5,312 nucleotides of DNA, taken from positions 1-5,312 of the forward strand of contig JABFST010000447.1 in assembly GCA_013140465.1 (NCBI GenBank), given 5' to 3'. Of this stretch, positions 1 through 5,312 are shown in pieces. The stretch's first letter is position 1. Each line of letters begins with the position of its first letter. The position numbers and the translations under genes are program-made. Source of the stretch: Methylococcaceae bacterium. Its GTDB lineage: Bacteria; Pseudomonadota; Gammaproteobacteria; Methylococcales; Methylomonadaceae. Below the pieces are notes generated by a model that worked only from the letters and a program-made list of their open reading frames with translations, did no database searches and had not been told where the DNA came from.

Positions 1-528
1 GGCGTAGTGGATCCACGCGCCCAAAGAAGGACGGCCTGGGTTTAAGCCGCCTGTGTTCAATTTCAAAATAGAAATGTCATGGGTTGCGCCGACAGTCACG
101 CTGGATTTGATAAACGCCATTTTGTCGGCATGTTGTGCCAAATTGGGCAACAAGTCGGAAAACCATGCGCCGCTTTCGCCATGTTGTTTCCATGTCCGTT
201 TTGAGGCGAACAATTTGCCCACACCGCCTTGGGTACTGGTTTTAATGCCTTTTAAGAATGAGGCAGGCACTTCTTGGCCCGCCAGCTTAATCAGTTGCGG
301 CTTGTAATCGTACAAATCTACGGTGCTGGGTGCGCCGTCCATGTGCAGCCAAATCACTGATTTAACTTTGGCGGGAAAATGCGGTTGTTTAGGTGCTAAA
401 GGATCAGCCAACTCCGATGCAAATGCCGCTGACATCATCCCGCCACCTGGCAATAAGCCACTCAGGGCCAAGCCGCCTAAACCAAAACCGGATTTGATTA
501 AAAAATCCCTACGCGATTGATTGTTCAT
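1..528 (-). CDS. DUF1501 family Tat-exported protein, N-terminal part (gene continues beyond the left edge)
   Basis: The frame is open from an ATG at 528 to base 1, giving 176 residues. An AGAGGA ribosome site sits 8 nt before the ATG. The N-terminus has a twin-arginine motif (SRRDFLIK, residues 5-12), a Gly/Leu-rich hydrophobic stretch and a likely cleavage site after AFA (35-37). Residues about 55-75 (VKSVIWLHMDGAPSTVDLYD) match the start of the DUF1501 domain, and the last residues (GRPSLGAWIHYA) fit the family's 'PSxGxW' block. DUF1501 proteins usually have over 400 residues, so more than half is missing here. The family is generally placed near the alkaline phosphatase/sulfatase fold, but no reaction is established. 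The start lies 36 nt after the stop of the DUF1549/DUF1553 gene, so the two are probably co-transcribed. The Tat signal implies export already folded. The family call is firm; the biochemical role is unknown. Confidence 0.9.
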   Translation of the reverse strand, partial: MNNQSRRDFLIKSGFGLGGLALSGLLPGGGMMSAAFASELADPLAPKQPHFPAKVKSVIWLHMDGAPSTVDLYDYKPQLIKLAGQEVPASFLKGIKTSTQGGVGKLFASKRTWKQHGESGAWFSDLLPNLAQHADKMAFIKSSVTVGATHDISILKLNTGGLNPGRPSLGAWIHYA

Positions 529-564
529 ACTGTGTTTCCTCTTAAAAATGAGTAATGGGTGTCG

Positions 565-3021
565 TTAGAACCGATAGATAAATTCGTTAGAATTCGCTAC
601 GGTGTGTACCAAATCAACAAATGCGGCAGCACGGATAGGGTCGAGTTTTTGGTTTTCTTTCAGACCAGTGGGAATGCTGACGGCAAACGTGCCTTCGGAG
701 ACTTTTTCCCGCACCACTTTTTCATGGCTGTTTAAAAACTTTTGCAAAGTTTCTTTTTCGGCATCAGACGCATTCCGCGCAAACAAGATTTGGTAAAGCT
801 TGTCGATTTGTTGCGCTTCGTCGGTACCCGCCTCGTTGATGACGCGTCCTGCCAAGGCTTGCGACCAACCAAACACGATGTCGCTGTTAAACAAAGCCAA
901 AGATTGCAGCGGCGTGGTCGTAACATCACGTTTACTGTGCGCTTCTTGGGCCGTCGCCATGTCAAACGTCGCCAATAACGGATACGGCAAGCTGCGGCGG
1001 GTAAAGATATATAAGCTACGGCGGTTTTGGTCTTTCTTGTCTTTAGACGTGCGCCATTGTGCGGGGGTTGCGCCTAAATTGCCGGGGATAGGCGGATATA
1101 CGCTAGGGCCACCCACTTTATCTTCCAATTTGCCCGCTGCCACCAATAAGGAGTCGCGGATTTCTTCAGCTTCCAAACGTTTTCTGGGGAAAACACCCAG
1201 CAATTTGTTTTCGGCATCGGCTTTAGCCAAGTCTTCACGATAAGCTGATGATTGGCGGTAAACACTGGACAGCAAAATCTCGCGGTGCAGTTTTTTCACG
1301 CTCCAGCCTTCTTTTACAAACTTAGCCGCCAAATAATCCAGCAATTGGGGATTGGTCGGTTTTTGCCCTGCCTTACCAAAATCGCTGACGGTTTCGACGA
1401 TGCCATGACCAAAATATTGCTCCCATACGCGGTTGACAAACACGCGTGCTGTCAGCGGGTTTTTGTCGCTGGCTATCCATTTCGCCAATGCCGTGCGTCG
1501 GCCTGAGGAAAACGCCGTAGGGGTAATGACAGGTTTTTCGTCAGTGATGGCTTCTGGGAATGCGGGCTGCACTTCTTCTAGCTTGCGCTCGTGGTCGCCG
1601 CCAAAAAACACATAAGACGGCGGCGCATCGGTATGGCCCAACTCGGTTACAGCGGAGATGGTGGTTGATCCGTTTGCGGGCTTAAGGTCATCAAATTTTT
1701 TCAGTTGATCGCTCAGTTCTTTGTATTCTTGATTTTTTAAGGCGATTTCGGGCGTGTAATTTAAGCTTTCAGGGCTAACGCTGGCATCGCGCAAATAACT
1801 CACCAAAGAATCTTCGTCGGTGATATTCGCCAAACGGTGGTTGACCCAACGGTCTTGGGCATTCCATTGGTCTTTGGGTTTAAAAATGGCTTCGCGGCTA
1901 TCGGTCAAATAGCGTTCTTTGTGGTATTTAAGGGCGGCTTCACGATAAGGGTCGATAAGGGCTTTTTGTTTGTCGCGGATAGCTTTGGTGGCGGCTTCCC
2001 ATTTCGCCAATTGCTGTTCGTATTTCTTTTCCACTTCGCCTTTTTTCGCCGGAATATTGTCCACGGCACTGGTGTTGGCAAAAAATGACTGCAAGGAGAA
2101 ATAATCTTTTTGGCTGATTTTGTCGAATTTGTGGTTGTGGCAACGTGCGCATTCCACGGTTTGGCCTAAAAATACCTTGCCTACGGTGTCAGTCATATCT
2201 GTGGTGATTTGGTATTTGCGTTGCACCAAATCGCGGGAGTTGCTGTTGTCGGGAAAGCCCGCCAAAAAGCCCGTCGCAACCAAACCTTCTTCTTGGTCCG
2301 GCAACAATTCATCACCTGCTAGCTGTTCTTGCACAAACTGGGAATACGGTTTGTCGTGGTTAAAGGCATTGATGACATAATCGCGGTAACGCCAAAAATT
2401 AGCTCGGGTGTCGTCGTTTTGAAAACCGGAACTATCGGCATAACGCGCCAAATCCAGCCAGCGGCGGGCTTGGCGTTCACCGTATTTGGACGAGGCCAAT
2501 AACCTGTCTGCCAAGCTTTCATAAGCAGTCGGCGAGCTGTCATTCACAAACGCATTCACTTCTTCGGGGGTAGGAATCACGCCCCACGCGTCTAATGTTG
2601 CGCGGCGGATAAACGCGGCGCGGTCGGCATCTTGTGATGGGTTTAAGCCTTTGGCTTCTAAAGGCGCCAGCACAAACGCATCAATCGGCGTGCGTACCCA
2701 TGCCTTATTGTTGACGACAGGCACAGTAGGTTCTACCACAGGTTGGTATGACCATAATTTGGATTTGCCCGTACTCGCGGCTTTAGTATCGGCACTTGCT
2801 GCCCTGGCGGCTGGTGTTGCTGTTGGTGCGGCTGCTTTTGCACTGGCTTTGCCACCAATAACGCCGACAGGAGCGGAAAATAAATCGACCGCAGGTGGTT
2901 TTGGCGTTTGGCCGATAACACCCACGGGGTTATTGAATAAATCGGTTGCAGCCAAGGCTTCGCCAGCGACTGCGCCCGCCAAGCCCCATAAAATAGCAAG
3001 ATAAAGTTGCTTGTGTTTCAT
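565..3021 (-). CDS. Exported DUF1549/DUF1553 (PSCyt2-PSD1) protein with one CxxCH motif
   Basis: The product has 818 residues. I start it at the ATG at 3021, which has GAGGAG 7 nt upstream; a TTG at 3036 is in frame but overlaps that ribosome site. Residues 1-24 look like a Sec signal peptide (KHK, hydrophobic core, cleavage after ALA). Residues 27-37 and 46-56 carry a duplicated DLFxxPVGVIG peptide, followed by an Ala/Pro/Thr-rich linker to about residue 85. DUF1549 spans about 108-317 and contains ECARCHNHKFD (CxxCH at 291-295), a possible covalent haem site. These are the only two cysteines in the protein. A charged, probably helical region (about 320-450) leads to DUF1553 from about 503 (SGRRTALAKWI, NRVWEQYFGHGIVETVSDFG, YRQSS) to the C-terminus. 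The PSCyt1 domain often found in planctomycete relatives is absent. The gene lies between the rhodanese-like and DUF1501 genes. A role in extracytoplasmic electron transfer or polymer metabolism is only inferred. Confidence 0.93.
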   Translation of the reverse strand: MKHKQLYLAILWGLAGAVAGEALAATDLFNNPVGVIGQTPKPPAVDLFSAPVGVIGGKASAKAAAPTATPAARAASADTKAASTGKSKLWSYQPVVEPTVPVVNNKAWVRTPIDAFVLAPLEAKGLNPSQDADRAAFIRRATLDAWGVIPTPEEVNAFVNDSSPTAYESLADRLLASSKYGERQARRWLDLARYADSSGFQNDDTRANFWRYRDYVINAFNHDKPYSQFVQEQLAGDELLPDQEEGLVATGFLAGFPDNSNSRDLVQRKYQITTDMTDTVGKVFLGQTVECARCHNHKFDKISQKDYFSLQSFFANTSAVDNIPAKKGEVEKKYEQQLAKWEAATKAIRDKQKALIDPYREAALKYHKERYLTDSREAIFKPKDQWNAQDRWVNHRLANITDEDSLVSYLRDASVSPESLNYTPEIALKNQEYKELSDQLKKFDDLKPANGSTTISAVTELGHTDAPPSYVFFGGDHERKLEEVQPAFPEAITDEKPVITPTAFSSGRRTALAKWIASDKNPLTARVFVNRVWEQYFGHGIVETVSDFGKAGQKPTNPQLLDYLAAKFVKEGWSVKKLHREILLSSVYRQSSAYREDLAKADAENKLLGVFPRKRLEAEEIRDSLLVAAGKLEDKVGGPSVYPPIPGNLGATPAQWRTSKDKKDQNRRSLYIFTRRSLPYPLLATFDMATAQEAHSKRDVTTTPLQSLALFNSDIVFGWSQALAGRVINEAGTDEAQQIDKLYQILFARNASDAEKETLQKFLNSHEKVVREKVSEGTFAVSIPTGLKENQKLDPIRAAAFVDLVHTVANSNEFIYRF
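2854..2943 (-). repeat. Duplicated DLFxxPVGVIG peptide coding repeat
   Basis: Two 11-residue units, DLFNNPVGVIG (2911-2943) and DLFSAPVGVIG (2854-2886), lie 19 residues apart just after the predicted signal-peptide cleavage site of the DUF1549/DUF1553 protein. Nine of eleven residues are identical. Of the nine matching codons, six differ by synonymous changes (TTC/TTT, CCC/CCT, GTG/GTC, GGT/GGC, ATC/ATT, GGC/GGT). The peptide is therefore kept while the DNA has drifted, which argues against a very recent duplication. I do not recognise the motif; a docking or anchoring role is a guess. Confidence 0.8.
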
Positions 3022-3037
3022 TGATAGTCTCCTCAAA

Positions 3038-3061
3038 TAAAGCGTGGGGTAACACGCTTTA
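3038..3061 (-). promoter_or_regulatory. Intercistronic hairpin before the DUF1549/DUF1553 gene
   Basis: A perfect 9-bp inverted repeat (TAAAGCGTG / CACGCTTTA) with a 6-nt loop fills much of the 55-nt gap between the rhodanese-like stop and the DUF1549 start. In the minus-strand transcript the stem is followed by TTTGAGGAG, so it ends a few bases before the ribosome site of the larger gene. The run after it is too short in T for a strong intrinsic terminator. It could be a partial terminator, an RNA processing or stability element, or a translational control hairpin. The structure is seen directly; its function is inferred. Confidence 0.6.
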
Positions 3062-3076
3062 GGTTATAAACAGGGC

Positions 3077-3556
3077 TTATTTCTTGGCAGCCGCTTTCGG
3101 TTTAGGGGCCGGTTTGGCAATCTTGGTCAACTTGCCGCCTTCTTCTTCGTAATATTGCGCACCCAGATAACCCGCCACTTTAAAGCCTTTAGCGGCAAGC
3201 AAATCCGCCGATTTGCCGGAACGTCCGGCATGATTGGACACGGTGACGATGGTGCGGTCTTTAGGGATAAAATCCAGGCTCTTTTCCAAGTCATCGGCCT
3301 GTATGCTTAAGTAAACCGGAAAACCACCGATAGAACTGACTTCATCAGGGCGGCGCAAGTCGATAATCAACAACTCACTCGGTTTTGCCAGCAAGGCATC
3401 AAATTGGGCGCGGTTGATTTTTGCAGAGGTAGGCTTGTAAGCGGGGGCGGCGGCAGCCGCTGTTTCTGCTTTTTTTGCGGGTGCGGCAGTTGCGCTATGG
3501 GCTAGAGGCGTCGCCATTATTAAAGCGGCGAGCAGGAGTTTAGTCGGCTGGTTCAT
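3077..3556 (-). CDS. Exported rhodanese-like protein lacking the catalytic cysteine
   Basis: The product has 159 residues and starts at an ATG with AAGGGA 6 nt upstream. Residues 1 to about 24 form a Sec-type signal peptide (K6, LLLAALIMATPLA, cleavage near SATA). An Ala-rich linker runs to about residue 40. The rhodanese domain covers about 46-145: LLIIDLRRPDEV (62-73) is the conserved D-x-R-x-x-x-E segment, and TIVTVSNHAGRSGKSADLLAAKGF (102-125) is the active-site loop and helix. The position that is Cys in active sulfurtransferases is Ser107, and the protein has no cysteine at all, so persulfide chemistry on this protein is not possible. The C-terminus is a short Lys/Pro/Ala tail. It is the first gene of the probable operon, 55 nt upstream of the DUF1549/DUF1553 gene. 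A binding or regulatory role outside the cytoplasm is inferred. Confidence 0.9.
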   Translation of the reverse strand: MNQPTKLLLAALIMATPLAHSATAAPAKKAETAAAAAPAYKPTSAKINRAQFDALLAKPSELLIIDLRRPDEVSSIGGFPVYLSIQADDLEKSLDFIPKDRTIVTVSNHAGRSGKSADLLAAKGFKVAGYLGAQYYEEEGGKLTKIAKPAPKPKAAAKK

Positions 3557-3617
3557 GTTGTTTCCCTTTAGATAAATAAAATGGCAATGGCTAGTGCCAC
3601 GCAGTCTATAGGGAATA

Positions 3618-3634
3618 AGCAGCTAACGTGCCAA
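3618..3634 (-). promoter_or_regulatory. Candidate sigma-54 (-24/-12) promoter of the three-gene operon
   Basis: On the minus strand the sequence TTGGCACGTTAGCTGCT matches the sigma-54 pattern TGGCAC-N5-TTGC with one mismatch (CTGC), and keeps the required 10 nt between GG and GC. Transcription would start near 3607 and leave a leader of about 50 nt before the rhodanese-like ATG. If real, the operon would need RpoN and an AAA+ enhancer-binding activator. An overlapping sigma-70 reading is possible: TTGGCA (3634-3629), an 18-nt spacer and TATAGA (3610-3605). It matches consensus less well at the -10. Confidence 0.5.
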
Positions 3635-3636
3635 CC

Positions 3637-3656
3637 TTAATGGTCTGGACAATTAA
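3637..3656. promoter_or_regulatory. 20-bp imperfect palindrome next to the operon promoter (possible operator)
   Basis: The sequence TTAATGGTCTGGACAATTAA has dyad symmetry at 16 of 20 positions (TTAAT-n-GTC-nn-GAC-n-ATTAA). It lies 2 bp upstream of the -24 element of the candidate sigma-54 promoter, at about -30 to -49 from the predicted start. Its size and symmetry are typical of a dimeric helix-turn-helix regulator site. Sigma-54 activators normally bind further upstream, so a repressor or a proximal activator for the alternative sigma-70 promoter is equally possible. The regulator is not in the window. Confidence 0.45.
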
Positions 3657-3958
3657 AGATTTGTGTTTTTAAGCTGTTGTTTTTAAATGATTATGAATTT
3701 AAAGCTACGCCATTTACGGCTTAGGGCAAGGGCAAAACGGCAGGACACCCGAAAACATGCTTAATAAACAACACGACAGCATCAGGGGATGTCGCTAGGG
3801 GAACAGGACAGATTGTAGTTGCGGTCTTGGACACAGCCTTTAAACCCAATTTCTGGGAAAAGGTTGTTAAATACGCGCAACCCCTTAGGGTATTCAGTAA
3901 ATATCCATCGGGTTTCATTTTACGGGGTCTAATTGGGCAGCACCCGCAAAGTGCCAGT
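3657..3958. other. Intergenic stretch with no convincing gene
   Basis: Bases 3657-3715 are A+T-rich with T-runs, upstream of the operon promoter, and could be a bent or activator-binding region. Bases 3721-3963 can be read on the minus strand as an 80-residue ORF (MKLALCGCC...). It has no Shine-Dalgarno site, no domain I recognise and an irregular Cys/Pro-rich composition. The second minus-strand frame over the same bases also reads open for over 40 residues (RWIFTEYPKGLRVFNNLF... to a stop) but has no start. Two overlapping open frames without signals suggest a dispersed intergenic repeat or a decayed gene rather than a working gene. Confidence 0.35.
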
Positions 3959-3988
3959 TTCATAATCGCTTAGCTTTTGTAATACAAT
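3959..3988 (+). promoter_or_regulatory. Weak candidate sigma-70 promoter for the membrane-protein gene
   Basis: TTCATA (3959-3964, 4 of 6 to the -35 consensus), an 18-nt spacer and TACAAT (3983-3988, 5 of 6 to the -10 consensus) would start transcription near 3995. This leaves a leader of about 130 nt before the ATG at 4128. The leader contains short G+C-rich inverted repeats (GGGCTAGGCCC near 4012-4022, GCGTTCAACGC near 4063-4073) and a distant GCGGA/TCCGC pairing (4005-4009 with 4088-4092). No known riboswitch class is recognised. Confidence 0.3.
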
Positions 3989-4127
3989 AGGCGGGTTTTT
4001 ATGTGCGGAGCGGGCTAGGCCCAACACATAAACCAGCAGCTACGATGGATGTTTCACGCCCGGCGTTCAACGCGCTGGCAGTTGTCATCCGCGACTTTAA
4101 TAATTATAACGATATGGGGACAGTTTT

Positions 4128-4883
4128 ATGTGTTGGAGTGGAGAAGCGTCGGGCGTATTAGCCGTCGCAGGCTTAAGTACCGCCGCCTATGTGGCGCTTA
4201 AGCAAGGTGAATCAAAAGAACTTTGGATTCCCTTGACGTATTTTGCCTTAATGGAATTGTTGCAGGCCGTCACTTATGTTTATATCGATTTGTGTGACAA
4301 CCCCAACAATCAGATTTTGACCTTGCTAGGCTATCTGCATGTCGCGTTCCAGCCATTTTTTATCAATATGGTGGCGATGTACTTTATCCCGCATAGCGTT
4401 AAGCTAAAAATCCGCACTACGGTCTATACCTTGTGTACGATAGGCTCGATTTTTATGCTGATTAAAATGTATCCGTTCGCGTGGGCGGGCAATTGCCATA
4501 TCGGCGTGGAAGGTTTTTGCGGCCCTAGTGTATGTTCTACGCACGGCGCATGGCATATCGCTTGGCAAATGCCGCTCAATGGCCTGATGTCCGACCCTGT
4601 GGCTTGGCTATTTGATTTTAAATGGGGCTTGCATGTGTTTTCGTATATTTTGGTGGGTTTTTATCTGCCGGTGATGTACGGCTCATGGCGTTTTGTGGCG
4701 TTCCATTATTTGATTGGGCCGTTAATTTCCGACATTACCACCGATGACCCTAACGAATATGCCGCCGTGTGGTGTTTGTTCTCGATCGCCTTGTGCGTTT
4801 CTGTGATTAAGACGCCTATCAGAAAATACCTGCACGTCAAAACCTGGCCTTTTTACAAGACCCAAATTGGCGATTCGCTGTAG
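4128..4883 (+). CDS. Polytopic membrane protein with N-terminal MCWSGEAS motif (DUF5765-like), function unknown
   Basis: The product has 251 residues and starts at an ATG with GGGGA 7 nt upstream. Hydrophobic segments are near residues 7-24, 31-52, 62-87, 97-117, 158-184, 188-201 and 211-228, so about seven membrane passes. The start MCWSGEAS, the GYLHVAFQPFFIN block (68-80) and the C-terminal DITTDDPNEYAAVWCLFSIALC block (202-223) resemble, from memory, proteins named DUF5765; I cannot confirm the match. Eight cysteines occur (2, 56, 103, 123, 131, 136, 216, 223). Three of them, with His124, His139 and His143, cluster in the loop between segments four and five, which could bind metal or form disulfides. 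No catalytic motif is recognised. It is transcribed away from the rhodanese-like operon and stands alone in the window. A membrane protein is near certain; the family name is moderately sure and the function is unknown. Confidence 0.85.
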   Translation: MCWSGEASGVLAVAGLSTAAYVALKQGESKELWIPLTYFALMELLQAVTYVYIDLCDNPNNQILTLLGYLHVAFQPFFINMVAMYFIPHSVKLKIRTTVYTLCTIGSIFMLIKMYPFAWAGNCHIGVEGFCGPSVCSTHGAWHIAWQMPLNGLMSDPVAWLFDFKWGLHVFSYILVGFYLPVMYGSWRFVAFHYLIGPLISDITTDDPNEYAAVWCLFSIALCVSVIKTPIRKYLHVKTWPFYKTQIGDSL

Positions 4884-4923
4884 CCTGTAGCCCTTTCCAT
4901 CGCTATCTACATAAGCGTTCAAC

Positions 4924-5045
4924 CGCCCATTTCCCTCAGAGCGGCTTGCACCCCCTCCCTCAGTTAAAGTCTTTTAACTCCCTCTCCCTCAGGGAGAGGG
5001 CTGGGGAGAGGGGACAACGCCTGACATATAAACATACTTATCCAT
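4924..5045. repeat. Tandem repeat copy 1 (122 bp) with two hairpins
   Basis: The unit starts CGCCCATTTCCCTCAGAG and ends ACTTATCCAT. It holds a small A+T hairpin at 4962-4979 (AGTTAAA / TTTAACT, 4-nt loop) directly followed by a G+C-rich one at 4980-5000 (CCCTCTCCCT / AGGGAGAGGG around one base). A second GGGGAGAGGGG follows, which could pair with the same CCCTCTCCC arm. There is no T-run after the stem, so it is not a typical intrinsic terminator, although it lies about 100 bp after the membrane-protein gene. This GGGAGAGGGCTGGGGAGAGGG style is known from REP-like dispersed repeats of proteobacteria. Confidence 0.85.
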
Positions 5046-5164
5046 CGCCCATTTCCCTCAGAGAGGCTTTCACCCCGCCCTCAGTTAAAGTCTTTTAACT
5101 CCCTCTCCCTCTGGGAGAGGGCTGGGGAGAGGGCAATGCCTGACATGTAAGCGTACTTATCCAT
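5046..5164. repeat. Tandem repeat copy 2 (119 bp)
   Basis: This is a second, directly adjacent copy of the preceding unit, offset by 122 bp. It differs by scattered substitutions, one missing base in the C-run and two missing bases after the GAGAGGG block. Both hairpins are kept: AGTTAAA/TTTAACT at 5083-5100 and CCCTCTCCC/GGGAGAGGG at 5101-5121, the latter now with a TCT loop. The sequence just before copy 1 (about 4906-4923, TACATAAGCGTTCAAC) resembles the tail of a unit, suggesting a decayed third copy. Confidence 0.85.
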
Positions 5165-5312
5165 CCCCTCCGTTCCCGCCAAAAGCCTTGAACTGCCCAT
5201 AAATCATCTTGTCATACACCCATGCCACAATCTTGGCCTATAGTAGGCACACTGTATGGGGCGGTATTTTTATAGACTTCAAAACACTGAAAATTATAAG
5301 ATTTTTGTCAGC
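5165..5312. other. Non-coding end of window with a weak outward promoter candidate
   Basis: I see no gene in this stretch. Near the end, TAGACT (5273-5278, 4 of 6 to the -35 consensus), a 16-nt spacer and TATAAG (5295-5300, 5 of 6 to the -10 consensus) could start plus-strand transcription at about 5307 towards a gene beyond the window. The surrounding A+T richness makes a chance match quite possible. Confidence 0.25.

Noticed and set aside
53..520. Two plus-strand open frames of 84 and 65 residues.
   Set aside because: Both are antisense to the DUF1501 coding sequence, which has a Tat signal and family motifs.
800..1243. Plus-strand open frame of 147 residues.
   Set aside because: It lies wholly antisense to the DUF1549/DUF1553 gene, which has clear conserved domain motifs here.
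2651..3004. Plus-strand open frame of 117 Ala/Pro/Thr-rich residues.
   Set aside because: Antisense shadow of the signal peptide, DLF repeats and low-complexity linker of the DUF1549/DUF1553 gene.
3022..3036. Longer start (TTG at 3036) for the DUF1549/DUF1553 gene, adding MRRLS.
   Set aside because: The TTG overlaps the GAGGAG ribosome site that serves the ATG at 3021, and the ATG gives a standard signal peptide.
3584..3599. A second sigma-54-like sequence on the minus strand, TGGCAC-N6-TTGC.
   Set aside because: The spacing is one base too long (11 nt between GG and GC); sigma-54 promoters rarely tolerate this, and a correctly spaced site lies just upstream.
4045..4161. A 38-residue plus-strand ORF starting MDVSRPAFNALAVVIRDF and overlapping the membrane-protein start.
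   Set aside because: No ribosome site, no recognised family, and it overlaps the well-supported gene by 34 nt in another frame.
4980..5000. G+C-rich hairpin as an intrinsic terminator of the membrane-protein gene.
   Set aside because: The stem is followed by CTGGGGAGAGG and not a T-run on the plus strand; an RNA-stability role remains possible.
4924..5164. Possible CRISPR-like repeat array.
   Set aside because: Only two contiguous units of about 120 bp with no unique spacers; this is a tandem REP-like repeat.

Overview
The window looks like chromosomal DNA of a proteobacterium. Base composition is mixed (near half G+C by eye), genes have Shine-Dalgarno sites, and there are Sec and Tat signal peptides, a candidate sigma-54 promoter and REP-like GGGAGAGGG hairpin repeats. 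From memory, the gene content and repeat style fit a gammaproteobacterial methanotroph (Methylococcales type) best. That assignment is an inference; nothing in the window proves it.

Left part (1-3556, minus strand): three genes read right to left as a probable operon. The first encodes a small exported rhodanese-fold protein whose catalytic cysteine position is Ser. The second encodes an 818-residue exported DUF1549/DUF1553 protein (PSCyt2 + PSD1, the 'planctomycete cytochrome' architecture) with one CxxCH motif. The third encodes a Tat-exported DUF1501 protein that runs off the left edge. DUF1549/DUF1553 and DUF1501 genes are a recurrent pair, best known from Planctomycetes. Here the pair has an added rhodanese-like gene, and the DUF1549 protein has a duplicated DLFxxPVGVIG peptide directly after its signal peptide. 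All three products should act outside the cytoplasm. Upstream of the rhodanese gene are a sequence with sigma-54 (-24/-12) spacing and, next to it, a 20-bp dyad that could be an operator. A hairpin lies between the rhodanese and DUF1549 genes.

Middle (3557-4127): a 571-bp gap between divergent transcription units. It holds the operon's control region, about 240 bp of unassigned sequence with an unconvincing minus-strand ORF, and a weak candidate promoter and leader for the next gene.

Right part (4128-5312): one plus-strand gene for a polytopic membrane protein with an N-terminal MCWSGEAS motif (DUF5765-like, recalled from memory; function unknown). It is followed by two tandem 119-122 bp repeat copies carrying nested hairpins, then about 150 bp of non-coding sequence with a weak candidate promoter facing out of the window.

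The best candidate for an undescribed system is the exported rhodanese-like / DUF1549-DUF1553 / DUF1501 operon.
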